Notes: generated from the letters alone by a model not told the origin. DNA of 64,000 nucleotides from Abelmoschus esculentus (GCA_035048815.1 JAUCBN010000017.1:1980936-2044935); one strand, 5' to 3'. Numbered from the stretch's first letter, positions 1 to 12,196 are shown. Numbers and translations: made by a program.

Positions 1-2253
1 CATAGGGGATATCAGTGCATGGCACCTGATGGTAAGATCTATATCTCCAGGCACGTAGTTTTTGATGAGCTTGTATTTCCTTTTGCAGACACTAAGAGCC
101 GTGACTTAGCTGTAAAGGCACTGGTGTATCCTGCTGCCTCACCAGGAGTTTTTCCAGTCATTAATGGTGCTGCTAGGGTTTGCATGAAGACCAAGTCTGC
201 TCATAATGCAGGACATGATTCACAGGTTCCTGATTCTAGACGTGTGGTTACTAGTTCCAGCAATATCCCAGGTCGTGTAGAGGGAGTTGACACTCCAGAT
301 GTGGAATCTGCCATAAGAGCTTCTAGTTCAAGAGAAGGTCTTGTCTCAAGTGCTCAAGTTCATGGTTCAGTTTCTAATAATGATGAGCGTCACTATGGAG
401 GTCCTAGTGGTGACCATGCAGGCTCAAGCTCTTCACCTTCTACTCAGGATAGTGGGGTTCGTGAGCCACAAATCAGTGTGTTCGATGAAGCACAAGTTAG
501 TGTACATGGAGAAGATGGAAACCTGCCTGTAGCTTCTATAGATGAGTCACAATCAGACCAAGAGATTCCCAGACAAGTGATTCAACCTCCAACAAACACT
601 CATCATATGATCACAAGGAGCAAAAGAGGAATTTTCAAGCCACGAACGTTCACTGTTGTTGTTCATGAAGCTTCAGAACCTGATTCCATTCACGAGGCTC
701 TACAGATACCTCATTGGCAGGCTGCAGTTCGTGAGGAGTATGAAGCTTTATTGAAAAATGGTACTTGGGTCTTGGTTCCAATACTAGAAGGAAGGAGTAC
801 TGTAGGGTGTAAGTGGTTGTTCTGAGTAAAGAAGAATGCAGATGGCTCTGTGCAACGATACAAGGCACACCTAGTTGCTAAAGGGTACTCCCAGGTGCCT
901 GGGCAGGATTTTCAGGATACGTTCAGTCCAGTAGTCAAGGCCACAACCATTAATGTCATCCTATCCTTGGCAGTTCATCATAAGTGGCCCCTACGGCTAG
1001 TAGATGTGAATAATGCGTTTCTAAATGGAGAATTGACTGAGGCCGTGTACATGGAACAGTCAAAAGGGTTTGAGCAAGTAGCAGAAGATGGTACCAAGCT
1101 AGTTTGCAAGCTTCAAAAAGCTTTGTATGGACTTAGGCAGGCACCGAGGAATTGGTATGCCAAGTTACGTGATTTTCTGCTTGAAGTTGGGTTTAAAAGA
1201 TCATATACAGATACTTCCTTGTTTATTCAGAGAATGTCTGGTGCTTTGATATATGTTTTAGTGTACGTCGATGATATTATAGTCACAGGTAAATCTGATC
1301 AAGCCATTGAAGAAGTAGTTCGACTGCTGGGAGAAAAATTTTCTCTTAAGGACCTTGGTGAACTACATTATTTTCTTGGAATGAATGTTATTAAGGTTGG
1401 GGAATCTCTCGTGCTCAGTCAAAAGAAATATGTCTTGGAGCTACTTGAGAAGGCACACATGAACAAGGCCAATCCTACCTCAACTCCAATGATAACGTCT
1501 CTCAAGCTTACTCAAGAAGCTGGGAGCCCTCTAGAAGATGCCACATATTACAGAAGCATAGTAGGAGGACTACTGTATGCTTGTCATACTCGTCCAGATA
1601 TTGTTTACAGTGTTAATAAACTTGCTCAGTTTATGCACAGACCTTGTGAACAACATTTGGCAGCAGTAAAACGAGTATTGAGATACCTTGTTGGAACATT
1701 AGACTTTGGTTTGCTCTTTTCTCCTTCAGACAATCAGTGCAAATTGGTCGCATTCACTGATGCAGACTGGGGTGGTAACCTAGATGACAGACGGTCGATA
1801 TCAGGAAGCTGTGTGTACTTAGGAGGCAATCTAGTTGTATGGAGTTCAAAGAAGCAGAAGGCTGTCTCTCGTTCTACAACAGAAGCCGAGTATAGAGGAT
1901 TAGCTGATGTAACTTCTGAAGTTACTTGGCTTAGCATACTGCTGGAAGAAATGGAAGTAAACCTCAAGGATGTCCTTGTAATCTGGAGTGACAACTAAAG
2001 TGCTATAGCCATGAGTGTCAATCTAGTTTATCATTCCAAATCAAAGCACGTTGAGTTAGATGTTCATTTCGTAAGAGAAAAAGTGGCAGCAAATCAGCTC
2101 AGAATCAATCATGTGACAGCCAAGTATCAGGTTGCAGATGGGATGACAAAACCACTGTCCAAAACATACTTTGAAGAATTTCGAAAGAAGCTAGGAGTAT
2201 ATTCTCTTGTTGAAGTCGAAAATGGAAGAAGCAGGGAGACTATTGAGTATTGA
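1..2253 (+). pseudogene. Ty1/copia pol fragment (integrase C-terminus, reverse transcriptase, RNase H), broken
   Basis: One reading frame runs from the window edge to 2253 and is cut by two in-frame stops, TGA at 823-825 and TAA at 1996-1998. The first part holds the integrase C-terminal motif (GYQCMAPDGKIYISRHVVFDE) followed by a variable Ser/Asp-rich linker. The RT begins near 690 and has the copia core LVDVNNAFLNGEL near 1000 and the catalytic YVDD box (VYVDDIIVTGK) near 1263-1295. RNase H follows, with FTDADWGG near 1755 and STTEAEYRGL near 1880. The last part (HSKSKHVELDVHFVREKV) is the usual copia C-terminus. Both stops can be explained by C-to-T changes (CGA to TGA, CAA to TAA). Gag and the start of pol lie outside the window. 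It cannot make a full polyprotein. Confidence 0.95.
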
Positions 2254-2288
2254 AGCTTTCAGAACTTGTTATTTAGGAGTCTTGAGTC

Positions 2289-2418
2289 TGTTAGTTAGTT
2301 TGGGATCAACAAACTATCTATTAACCTTGCAACCGTGCAAGCTTTCCCTTGTATAAATACATGAGCTAAGAGTCTGTAAAAATGGGTGGTTTTTCAATAA
2401 GAATTCTACTTCCTAACA
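2289..2418 (+). repeat. Probable copia 3' LTR (short, about 130 bp)
   Basis: It begins TGTTAG and ends CTAACA, a TG..CA terminal inverted pair, 35 bp after the pol stop. Inside are a TATA-like TGTATAAATACATG near 2351 and a poly(A)-like TTCAATAAGAA just before the end, in the order expected of a short LTR. No second LTR is in the window, so the boundaries rest on these internal signs only. Confidence 0.55.
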
Positions 2419-2739
2419 CTTCATCATCACCCTTTGCTTTGGAATCAACATCTGTGCTTGTGCATTGCAGTGATAAATGCGATAGAATAAGTCAACTGGT
2501 TTCACTTGCAAAACCGATGCTAGATCTATATTACCGGACATTCACAGGTTATCAAGCTATTCGATCACCCATTCTCAGATAAAATTGGATTGTCAAGTGC
2601 ATTTGATTTAACCAGACAATCTTCTACGGGAAGTCTTTCAGCATCTCCTGTGCACCAAACTTAGGATCATTCAGACCTCAAACTTCTAATTCATCTCATG
2701 CGCAAAACAATTATTCCCTCTATTCTTGCAGAATTTTAT
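2419..2739. other. No recognised gene
   Basis: Unique-looking, moderately AT-rich DNA after the copia element. I see no convincing coding signal or repeat here. The short open frame at 2382-2582 starts inside the LTR and has no recognisable motif. Confidence 0.5.
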
Positions 2740-3086
2740 TACAATTTCATTATCACCATTTGAGAACTAAGGCAATTACAACAACGATGTTATCAGGAAT
2801 AAGTGACATTGTTTCTCAGAAGCTACTTGGAATACCCAAACTTCAGCGAAACTAATATCAACCCAAAATGCAATATGCAATATCCATTTGAGGCAATTAT
2901 TTCTTGTTCTTGATCTCAGAGAGAAGAGGAATGAATATGAACATATACTTAGAAGGCAAAGCACAATTGAATACATCACATGACAATGGCATGGGTATTT
3001 ATACCTAATATTAAATGGCCTAACAAACTAACTAATTACAGTTTAATAGAAAAAGATTAAAAGGTATTACAATTGATCTTCTAACA
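2740..3086 (-). repeat. Possible solo copia LTR (minus strand)
   Basis: Read on the minus strand the right end starts TGTTAGAAG, with a TATAAATA box (plus positions 2997-3004) about 85 bp inside, followed by CT-rich leader-like DNA. This resembles copia LTR layout. The other end and a target duplication were not found, so the left boundary is approximate. Confidence 0.3.
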
Positions 3087-3119
3087 GTCTACTCCTTGAA
3101 ATTTTAAATCTTTATTAAA

Positions 3120-4165
3120 ATATTTAGGATGAGTCCACAACGTGCGTCAAACATTGTTGAACACTACTAACGATGAACATTGTTGAATAATATTAAACTA
3201 ATTAATAAAGTTTAAAAATCTCAATGACTCAATATATAATTAATAAATATTTAAATAAAATTTTAATTAGATTATTTTTTATAAAGAAAAGTACACAAAT
3301 GATCATTCAACTATCACTCATTTCTTGGGTTGGTCATCAAACTATTTTTTATCAAAATCATTGTTGACGTGTTATTTCATTATTATTTTGGTCATCGACT
3401 GTTAAATATTTAATAATTTTAGTCCCTAAAACTATTATATTACTTCAAATTAATTCTAATAGAATATAACTCAACAAATATTTGAACTAAACCTCATTTT
3501 TTTCCTTTTTCTCTCGCAACATTACTTTAAAAAAATTAATTTAGCAACTCCTTTATTTCTCTTGCGTCTTTAAACAATTTATTAAATTTTAGATTATAGA
3601 AAATCACTTTAATTTTACAATTTATTTTTTTAAAATCTAATCTACTTTCTTTGACTTTTTCTAAAATATTTAACAAAGATTATGATATGACATGGTTTAA
3701 TAATAGTTTTAGTCTCTAAAACTATTATATTATATCAGATTAATTCTAATAGAATATAACTCATCAAATATTTGAACTAAACCTCAAATTTTCCCTTTTT
3801 TCTCTTGCAACATTACTTTAAAAAATTAATTTGTCAACTCTCTCTTTATTTCTTTTGCGTCTTTGAACAATTTATTAAATTTTGGATTATAGAAAATCAC
3901 TTTAATTTTATGATTTGTTTTTTAAAATCTAATATACCTTCTTTGACTTTTCCCAAACTAATAGTATATATATTATCCTTTTTATGCTTACCGGATTCAT
4001 AAAAAAATTCGATTTATCAATTTATGTAAAGGTTCATATAGATCAATAGTCATAAAATCTTTAACATGTAAATATAGATCAAGTTGACATATTTGATGAG
4101 TTATTTTTTATTTTGATTAATCTGATATAATGTAATAATTTTAAGAAATAAAATTATTATTAAAC
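3120..4165. repeat. Left part of a long inverted-repeat (foldback-like) element
   Basis: 3120-3410 is an approximate reverse complement of 19390-19745, for example the stretch around 3290-3370 against 19450-19520. The two arms flank the Tat element inserted at 4170. No transposase is visible. The outer ends and their target duplication are not clear, so the superfamily is undetermined. Joining the flanks across the insertion restores a continuous element. Confidence 0.7.
3421..3960. repeat. Direct tandem duplication, about 290-bp unit, two copies
   Basis: AGTCCCTAAAACTATTATAT at 3421 recurs as AGTCTCTAAAACTATTATAT at 3711, a period of 290 bp. The following 250 bp match closely (TTGAACTAAACCTC, TTGCGTCTTT, ATAGAAAATCACTTTAA). 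It lies inside the left half of the foldback-like element. Confidence 0.85.
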
Positions 4166-4170
4166 CATAT
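4166..4170. repeat. Target-site duplication CATAT (left)
   Basis: CATAT directly precedes the first LTR and recurs directly after the second LTR at 19363-19367. This fixes the exact boundaries of the Tat element. Confidence 0.95.
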
Positions 4171-5666
4171 TGTAATCACCGGAATTCGTCCGGGGAGTCG
4201 CCATCAATCGATTTTTTTCCGGTGCGATTGGAACACCAAAAATTGCGTCTACGAACCAGAGTGGGTCCGGGAGTCTGTTACACGTGAGGAAGGGCGAGCA
4301 CCCCCACTATGCCCGAAATCGACACCTGTCGGTTACATAATATTTCATACGATCGAAAATACAATTCCGTTATCAAAATCTGTAATAAAAAAAGGTTAGT
4401 AGCGTTGAATAATAATAATAATACGAAAATAATAAATATAATAATAATGATTACATGAAAATAATAAACGTTTATAATTTCCAGGGGATGATCGGCAAAA
4501 ATCAAGACCCTAGAGTATTGAAATAATAATATTGGGGACAGAATTGAAAGAAAGTAATAAAAAAAGCATAATTGAATGAAAAAGGGATTGAAATCGAATG
4601 CAGAGCAAACTGGGTTGCCGAACTGTAAACGGGCTAGGAATGCATGGACCAGGGTCGTGGTTTTCCCATTTTAGCGGGTTAGGACGGGGGTCGGAGCTTG
4701 GATCGGGTCTGGAGCCGGATACCCATAGCCGAAACGGCACCATTTTGGGCCTGATGAACCAACACCAAAATGGTGTCGCTTTGCCACTTATATAGAACCC
4801 CCTCTCAACCCCAAAAAATGTCGCAATTTCATTTGTTTTGTTATCTTAGAAGATGAGAAAGCTCTAGGCTCTGGAATGACTCCGGCGTTGGACTGCCAGA
4901 GGTTACCGTTCACCGTCGTCACTCACGATCGTCGTGTCGGAGCTCCAACGGAGAAAAGGAGGCCACTTCCTTACGCGTTTTAGGGCGAGGAATCCGAATC
5001 TACCCTCGAATTTTCGGAAAGAAACACGGATCGTTCTAAATCTAAGAGCTAAGTTCCGAAATCTCCTCGTTTTTTTACCTTATCTTTTACTCTGATGTGG
5101 TTCCGATTACACTGCTCTTCTTCTCCTTTTTTCTGTTCGAATGGTTCGAAAGCTATGCTAATATTTTGCTTGAACATTTTTTTATTAATTTTTCCGACCG
5201 GTTCTCTGTAACCGATTACATGAAGTTTAAGGGTATTTATACCCAGATTTACAGTAGTTTATATATATAAAAAGCATTTATATCCTATTTTAGATCTAAA
5301 TATTTAGATCTAATGATGTTCCCCTTCTTTTTTTGCAGGTTGAGAAGACACCGGCGGTGGCTCTGCTTCTTCACGTGATCGAGGCGGTGGCCGTCCTCCT
5401 CGACGAATAAGGGAGCGCGTGACCACCACGCGCTATTCGAATAGCCGCGCATGGTGGCCACGCGCGGACAGCTGGAGAGCGCAGTGACTGAGGGCGGCGG
5501 CTGCTCAGTTAGGGTTTAGGTTAGATTAGTGTTAGGGTTATTGGTTGGGCTTGTGGGATTGTATTGTATTTGGGCCTCTGAATGGGTTTGCATATGGACT
5601 GGTTAATGTATATGGGTTATGATAATAAAATTGTTTTGGCTTTTTTTGTCTAATTGGGTTATTACA
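4171..5666 (-). repeat. Tat element LTR (3' LTR in element sense), 1496 bp
   Basis: It begins TGTAATCACC and ends GGGTTATTACA, with TGTAAT/ATTACA terminal inverted repeats. It pairs with 17857-19362 throughout. The minus-strand TATA (TATATAAG) lies near 4787-4794. A hairpin, 4732-4748 with 4765-4781, sits just downstream of it. Confidence 0.95.
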
Positions 5667-5680
5667 GCTGCCCCTCTTTG
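5667..5680 (-). other. Polypurine tract of the Tat element
   Basis: On the minus strand GCAAAGAGGGGCAGC directly abuts the LTR start TGTAAT. Position and purine content are as expected for the plus-strand primer of an LTR retrotransposon. Confidence 0.8.
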
Positions 5681-5939
5681 CTCATTGTTGTGTAACGACA
5701 ATAGAGCAAAAATAAGGAATAACCCATTTCATTAGGTTTGGCTTCAGGGTTCTTCTTTGGTAAGGTAAATGTTCTTTTTGGTAAGGTTTAGGTTCTTTCG
5801 GCCACCGCTTCTTCTTGTGGAGCTTTGACTTGATGTACTCCACCGCCCTTGTCCACAAAATCTTCAAAACTGACGATTCGTTGGAGAAGATGGCACAAAA
5901 CTTGAGTTGGATGTGATGCTTCTATTTTTACTAAAGACT

Positions 5940-6860
5940 GGACCTAGCTGCACCACTGCCGGAGAAGCAAGGTTTGACGCGAGCGCTGATGTCTGATCTA
6001 GATACACTATCAAGGAAGCATGATCTGGCAAGGAGTTCTGATGCTCAATTAAGCTGCAACACTGACGAAGCATAATCTATTTGGTCTATCTGTAACACTA
6101 ACGTCGGGATGGGGAACAACATTCGATCTACTTGCAACACTGTCGGAGAAGCGAGATCTGACAACGAGTTCTATCACTCTAAAACTGTAACACTGACGAA
6201 GCGTGATTTGACTGATCTGTCTACAACACTACCGCTGAGAAGAGGATTATTTGATCTGCTTGCAACACTGCCGAAGAAGCGAGATCTGATGGCGAGTTCT
6301 ATAACTCTAAAACTACAACACTGACGAAGCATGATTTGACTGATCCATCTACAACACTATCGCTGAGAAGAGGATTATTTGATCTGCTTGCAACACTGTC
6401 GAAGAAGCGAGATCTAATGACGAGTTATGTCACTCTAAATCTGCAACACTGACGAAACACGATTTAACTGATCCATCTACAACACTGCCGCTGAGATGAG
6501 AATCATTTGATCTACTTGCAACACTGTCGAAGAAGCGAGATCTAATGACGAGTTCTGTCATTCTAAAACTGCAACACTGACAAAACACGATTTAACTAAT
6601 CCATCTACAACACTGTCGCTGAGATGAGAATCATTTGATCCGCTTACAACACTATCGGAGAAACGAGATCTGATGGCGAGTTCTGTCACTCTAAAGCTGC
6701 AACACCGACGAAGAGCATGATTTGTCTGATCCCTCTACAACACTGCCGCTGAGATAAGAATCATTCGATCTACTTGCAACACTGCCGAAGAAGCGAGATC
6801 TGATGGCGAGTTCTGTCACTCTAAAGCTGCAACACTGATGAAGAGCATGATTGGTAGCCA
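5940..6860. repeat. Tandem repeat array, 128-131 bp unit, about seven copies
   Basis: The same phase point (GAAGCATGATTTG or its variants) falls at 6070, 6201, 6329, 6457, 6585, 6715 and 6845, giving periods of 131, 128, 128, 128, 130 and 130 bp. Each unit holds CTACAACACT, GCTGAGA, TTGCAACACTG, GAAGCGAGATCTGA and GAGTTCTGTCACTCTAAA. The first copies (before 6070) are more diverged. The array lies in the element 3' UTR. Confidence 0.93.
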
Positions 6861-6898
6861 TTTATTCTGGGATGATTGTATTATCTTCTTGAGTAAAA

Positions 6899-7205
6899 TC
6901 AGTTGATATTTGGACATGAGATTGAAGTTCTTCAAAGGATTTGATTCCCTTTGACCATTTGTGAAAATGAATTTCAAAGGATATTTGAATAATCCTCTTT
7001 TATGCATTTTTCCCAAATGCACAGGGATTAACAGATTTGATTCGCCTTTATCGATGGTCGTTTGCCTCGGGCTAGTTGTACCATTCCCTTGGTACAATCA
7101 GTTGATACCAATCCTGAGATTGGATTTATTCAAAGGGATTGATTTCCTTTGACCATTCGTGAAAATGGATTTTAAAGGACATTTGAATAGTCCTCTTTAA
7201 TGCAC
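6899..7205. repeat. Direct duplication of about 110 bp
   Basis: 6915-7010 and 7113-7205 share TTCAAAGGATTTGATT or TCAAAGGGATTGATTT, then CCTTTGACCATT(T/C)GTGAAAATG and TTTGAATA(A/G)TCCTCTTT, at a spacing of about 198 bp. Both copies lie between the tandem array and the integrase. Confidence 0.75.
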
Positions 7206-7862
7206 TGACGTTATTTTTCTGAATGACATACCTGTTTAGTAGAGATAAAAAGGATGAGGATTCTTACCTGCATTCCCGGTGAATGATTGTGATCTGTGAT
7301 AGAGTTACATTATCTCGCCGAACCACCCTGATAATGACCCTATATTCGCTTATCCCATTGCCTCATGAAGGGACAAGACCTATAACACTCTCATAACTAG
7401 ATTCAAAATATTAGGGTTAGCATGTATTGTATGTATGTATGCATGCATGCATAATCCTAGCATGAAATGCAAAATGCATGTGACGATGATTTTCCATAAG
7501 ATTTGTTTAATCAGTTGTCTTGATCGATCGTTATCACTTTGATAGCTGTGCCTTTTTCATCAGATGAAAATATCTGATCCTCATCTGTCTAGAGTGTGCT
7601 TATTTTGTTCCGAAGCATTTTCTGACAACATTTCTCTTTTGATTAAGACTGCTTCTAATCCCTATACCTTTCTAGGAAATTTCAGAAGCAATGTAGAAAA
7701 CTTGTGATTTTATTAACAAAAGATTTTATTGATAATAAAATTCAAGGTAAGTATTGACAATAAAAAGGTAAAAAAAAAAAAGGAAAGAATTGATGCCCCA
7801 GATATCTGACTATCAAGCTTTGCAAGGCTATCTTGGTTGAGTCTTCATGTGTCTAGGAGTCC

Positions 7863-9625
7863 TTAAACGAAATACTTCTTGACTGCGTCTGAGTTTATTG
7901 GGTTAGGCAGATCTTTGCCATCCATTTCAAACAGGATTAACGCTCCTCCTGAGAAAGCTTTTTTCACAACATATGGCCCTTCCCAGTTTGGCATCCATTT
8001 ACCCCAGAAGTCTTTTTGTATAGGGAGAATCTTTTTCAGAACCAGATCTCCTTCTCGGAACTTTCTTGGGCGAACTCTTTTGTTAAAGGCTCTCATCATT
8101 CGTTTCTGATACATTTGCCCATGTCGAATAGCCTTTAATCTCTTCTCCTCGATCAAAGCAAGCTGGTCATGCCTGGCTTGAGCCCATTCCGCCTCGTCTA
8201 ATTTTAGATCTGACAAAACCCTCAAGGAAGGGATTTCAACTTCTATGGGTAACAGTGCCTCCATCCCATAGACTAGGGAAAAAGGAGTTGCCCCAGTAGA
8301 AGTTCTCGCTGGTGTTCTGTATGCAAACAATGCAAATGGCAACTTCTTGTGCCAGTCTCGGTATGTTTCCACCATTTTTCCAACAATCTTCTTGATATTC
8401 TTGTTGGCTGCCTCAACTGCCCCGTTCATCTGCGGGCGGTATGGTGAGGAATTATGGTGCCTTATATTGTATTGTTTGCAGACTTCCGATATGGTCTTAT
8501 TATTCAAGTTCAACGCATTATCGGATATAATACTTTCCGGTATCCCGTATCTGTATATGATTTCCTTCTTGAGGAATCGGCTCACTGCTACTTTGGTCAC
8601 ATTAGCATACGTGGCTACCTCTACCCACTTAGTGAAGAAGTCAATGACAACGAATATGAAACGATGACCGTTGGAAGCTTTGGGTGAGATAGACCCAATT
8701 ACATCCATGCCCCACATCGAGAAAGGCCACAGAGATGTCATCACATGCAGAGGTGATGGAGGAACATGAATCTTGTCCGCATAAATTTGGCATTTATGGT
8801 ATTTCTTAGCATATTCGATGCTGTCACTCTCTATTGTAGGCCAGTAATACCCAAATCTCATGATTTGTCTTACCATGGTGAATCCGTTGGCATGAGTTCC
8901 ACAGACACCCTCATGTACCTCTTCGAGGATCATTTTGGCTTCGGCGGTGTTTACGCATCGCAGCAGTATCTGGTCTTTTCGTTTTTTGTATAGGATGTCA
9001 CCATCTAGGACATAATCAATTGCTAGTCTTCGTAGTGTCCTTTTTTCATTCTTTGAGGCTTCTTTTGGATACTCACGATTCTTTATGTATTGCAAGATAT
9101 CGTGGTACCATGGGTGTTCACTGTTTTCGTCTTCTTCCACATTGTAACAGTAAGTTGGAGAGTCGTATATGCTCATTTGTATCGGCTTCAGATCCGACGA
9201 TTTGTTTACTTGTATTACTGATGACAAAGTGGCTAAGGCGTCGACCATTTGGTTGTCTTCTTGGGGCAAATAATGAAAGGATATTTCGTAGAATGACTTG
9301 ATCAAGTCTAGGACCAAGTTCTGATATTCCATTAGTTTAGAGTCCCGGGTATTCCATTCTTCATGAAGCTGATAAATCACGAGCATTGAATCCTCGTATA
9401 CCTTCAACTGTTTAATCTTTCGGTCGATGGCCGCCCGGATTCCCATGATACATGCTTCGTATTCCGCCACATTGTTGGTGCAATCAAAATCAAGCTTGCT
9501 GGCGAAGGGATATCAGTCACCTTTTGGAGATACGAGCACTGCCCCAATTCCCTTACCGGTGGCATTAGAAGCACCGTCGAAATTCAATTTCCAATGGTCA
9601 TCATTTGCGCCATCTTCCTCGACGT
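7863..9625 (-). pseudogene. Tat pol 3' part: second RNase H (aRH) and integrase
   Basis: The 535-codon open stretch at 7863-9470 begins inside the second RNase H (VAEYEACIMGIRAA, then HYLPQEDNQMVDALATLSS). The N-terminal strand of that domain (KLNFDGASNATGKGIGAVLV) lies upstream near 9540-9600, beyond an in-frame TGA near 9512. The integrase follows with a His-Cys zinc-binding region (HEGVCGTH.., then KYHKCQIYAD). Its catalytic D, D and E lie in GMDVIG, IISDNA and VEAANK, then a C-terminal GDLVLKK..WEGPYVV segment. The usual DNG of the second aspartate motif is DNA here. The integrase frame itself is open to its TAA at 7863. With the upstream breaks, it cannot be made as part of Gag-Pol. Confidence 0.93.
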
Positions 9626-9727
9626 ACATCAGGTCTTCGTTAGGGAAGTCAAAGTTTAGAGGTTCATAGTCCTCTAAAGCTCTGCTAGCCAGAAAGTTAG
9701 CGATGACACTACCTTTAATGGCTTTCT

Positions 9728-11248
9728 AATTGACGTATACTATATCAAATTCAGACAAGAGAATTTACCATCTGGTCATTCTGCCAGTCAATGCAGTGGA
9801 CTCCATCAAGTATTTAAAGGGATCGAGTTTTGAGATCAGCCATGTTGTATGATACAGCATGTATTGCCTTAGTCTTTTAGTAGTCCAGACCAGAACGCAA
9901 CAGGCCTTTTCAACTGGTGAATATCTTGTTTCGCAATCCGTGAACTTTTTGCTAAGGTAGTATATTGCTTTTTCTTTTCTGCCGGAGCTATCATGTTGAC
10001 CCAATATACAACCCATGGACTTCTCGAAGACTGTTAAATATAAGATTAACGGTCTATTAGGAACTGGCGGTACCAGAACTTGGGGACTTGTTAGATAAGA
10101 TTTAACCTTGTTGAAGGCTTCCTGACATTCTTCATCCCATTCTCTAGAGTCATGCTTCTTTAAAAGTCGAAAGATAGGATCACATTTTTCAGTTAATTAT
10201 GAAATAAACCGGGCGATATAGTTCAATCTGCCCAGAAATCCTCTCACTTGCTTCTGAGTGCGCGGAGGTGACAGCTCCTGAATAGCTTTAACCTTGTCGG
10301 GATCAACCTCGATGCCCCTTTCGCTGACTACGAAGCCTAATAGTTTCCCAGATGCTACTCCGAATGTGCATTTGGCAGGATTTAGCTTCAGTTGAAATTT
10401 CCTTAGCCTCAGGAAAAGCTTCCTCAATACTCTTATATGTTCTCTTCAGTTTGCGACTTAGTGATCATGTCGTCGACATAAACCTCGATCTCTTTATGCA
10501 TCATATCGTGGAACAAGGCCACCATGGCTCGCTGGTATGTTGCCCTAGTATTTTTGAGTCCGAATGGCATCACCTTGTAACAGAAGGTTCCCCATTGTGT
10601 TACGAATGTTGTCTTGTGCATATCCTCAGGACATATTTTTATTTGATTGTACCCTGAGAATCCATCCATGAAGGAGAACAGAGAGTGTTTTGCCGTATTA
10701 TCGACTAGAGTATCGATATGAGGCAATATGAAATTATCCTTGGGACTAGCTTTATTCAAATCCCGGTAGTCGACGCACATACGCACCTTGCCGTCCTTTT
10801 TGGGCACCGGGACAATGTTGGCTACCCATTCTGAGTACTTGACCTCTTGAAGAAAGCCAGCATCATATTGTTTTTTCACTTCTTTTATTTTCAACAGGAC
10901 ATCAGACCTCATTCTTCGCAGTCTCTGCTGAACGGGTTTGCAGTCCTCCTTTATAGGGAGTTTATGTACCACAATATCCGTGTCTAATCCGGGCATGTCT
11001 TGGTAAGACCAGGCGAAGACGACTTTAAACTCTCTGAGTAGATTAACCAGATCCGTTCTAGTTTTAGCTGAAATGTATGTGCCGATTTTTACTTCTTTAT
11101 TTTCCTCTTTTTCCCCCAGACTCACAACCTCGACTGATTCCTTGTGGGGTTGGATCTGTTTCTCCTCATGTTCTACCATTCTTAGCAAATCAGGAGGCAG
11201 CTCATAATCCTGGTCATCCTCAGACTCCGAAAGTTCTCCTAGACACAC
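9728..11248 (-). pseudogene. Tat pol: reverse transcriptase and first RNase H, frameshifted
   Basis: 11248-10433 encodes the RT N-terminal region (HKLPIKEDCKPVQQ), then VPVPKKDGKVRMCVDYRDLN, FMDGFSGYNQI, MPFGLKNT and the catalytic box VYVDDMITKS. The frame is lost at about 10430 and resumes in another frame (10427-10197: LRKFQLKLNPAKCTFGV, LGFVVSERGI, GFLGRLNYI). It ends at a stop at 10197. RNase H is visible at 10016-9765 (CILGQHDSSGRKEKAIYYLS, then RYSPVEKACCVLVW), with further stops at 9765 and near 9728. A normal element needs one continuous frame here. Confidence 0.93.
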
Positions 11249-11461
11249 TTCTTTCTCAAAAATGAGTTCCGGATTAGCTTCAATGTTGCTTGATAGTTCG
11301 ATATCTGAGGACCTGAAATAAAACCTTATTTGGAAACGAAAATATTTGCTAAAAATTTACAACAAAAAAGTTTTATTTTATTATCGTAAACATATTTAAG
11401 CCCTTTTTACAAAAAGGTTCTTATTACCCTCGGGCTCGGGGTAACAAGTATGATTGGAATA

Positions 11462-12196
11462 TTACTCTGAAATTTCCCTAAAAACTGTAGGGATTTCTTT
11501 TGCACTCCAATTACTTAGACTAGATCTAGGTGCATAAGGTGTGATTCTTTCCAGAAATGTTTCAGTACTTTCTTCTCCGACAAGGGCATTGATGTCCAAC
11601 TTGCCCATTAACTTTGTTAACTCTTTTTCGTCTGTTTCCGGGTAAATGATTCCTCCAATGACAAAATTCTGAGATAGTGGAGGAAACGTCATGGGTTCCC
11701 AGCGAACTTCTTTCCCTTGTAGTCGAGCTTTCCTCCTTTCTTGTTTTTTCAAAATTTCTTTCCTCATTTCTTCCGCAGTTGGCTTGTATCCCAAGCCAAG
11801 GCGGTCTTGTTTGCTGATGATAGCTGGCGTCCTAGGGCGACCTTACAGGCGTCGTCCTAGCCCCATTCCAACTCGGGCTCCCCGCCCTGTGGTCAACTTG
11901 ATGCCCATTCTTGTGGTATTGGACAATCTCGGCGTAGGGATTTTGTTTCCTTCTGCGACGAATATAGCGCTGACAAATTCGAAGGATCGAAAAGAGCACT
12001 CAAGTGCCTTTTCGTCAGTTTCCACATACGGCGCGTCACTCGTGATAGAGGCTATGATATCCTTTTTCGCATTGATCGTGATCAACCTCCCATCATGGAT
12101 AAATTTAACTTTCTGATGTAATGATGATGGCACAGCCCCCACAGAGTGGATCCATGGCCTTCCCAGTAAGCAGTTATATGTGGGCTTGATATCCAT
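11462..12196 (-). pseudogene. Tat pol: post-protease region with G-patch-like motif
   Basis: 12196-11843 continues the protease region (DIKPTYNCLLGRPWIH, the conserved block after the retroviral-type protease), followed by a Gly-rich stretch (TTGRGARVGMGLGRRL). A TAA at 11843 interrupts the frame, which then continues (DRLGLGYKPTAEEMRKEI, then KKQERRKARLQGKEVRWE). GMGLG and GLGY spaced about 30 residues apart, followed by charged helix, resemble a G-patch RNA/helicase-cofactor motif. The assignment is by pattern only. The stop fits CAA to TAA. Confidence 0.75.

Larger units (their letters stand above)
5681..7862 (-). other. 3' untranslated region of the Tat element
   Basis: No coding sequence is seen between the integrase stop at 7863 and the polypurine tract. 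The region holds a 128-131 bp tandem array (about 5940-6860), a duplicated segment at 6899-7205, and a short run of TGTA/TGCA repeats near 7430-7455. Long, repeat-bearing 3' UTRs are known from Tat/Ogre elements. Confidence 0.8.

Noticed and set aside
2382..2582. 66-codon frame after the copia LTR
   Set aside because: It starts within the LTR and has no motif or known relative.
4598..4795. 65-residue frame conserved between 4598-4795 and 18285-18482
   Set aside because: Conservation comes from LTR duplication. The Tat coding sense is the opposite strand and no protein signal is seen.
5940..6860. CRISPR-like array
   Set aside because: Units are 128-131 bp with no alternating repeat-spacer pattern, in an LTR-retrotransposon UTR of a plant.
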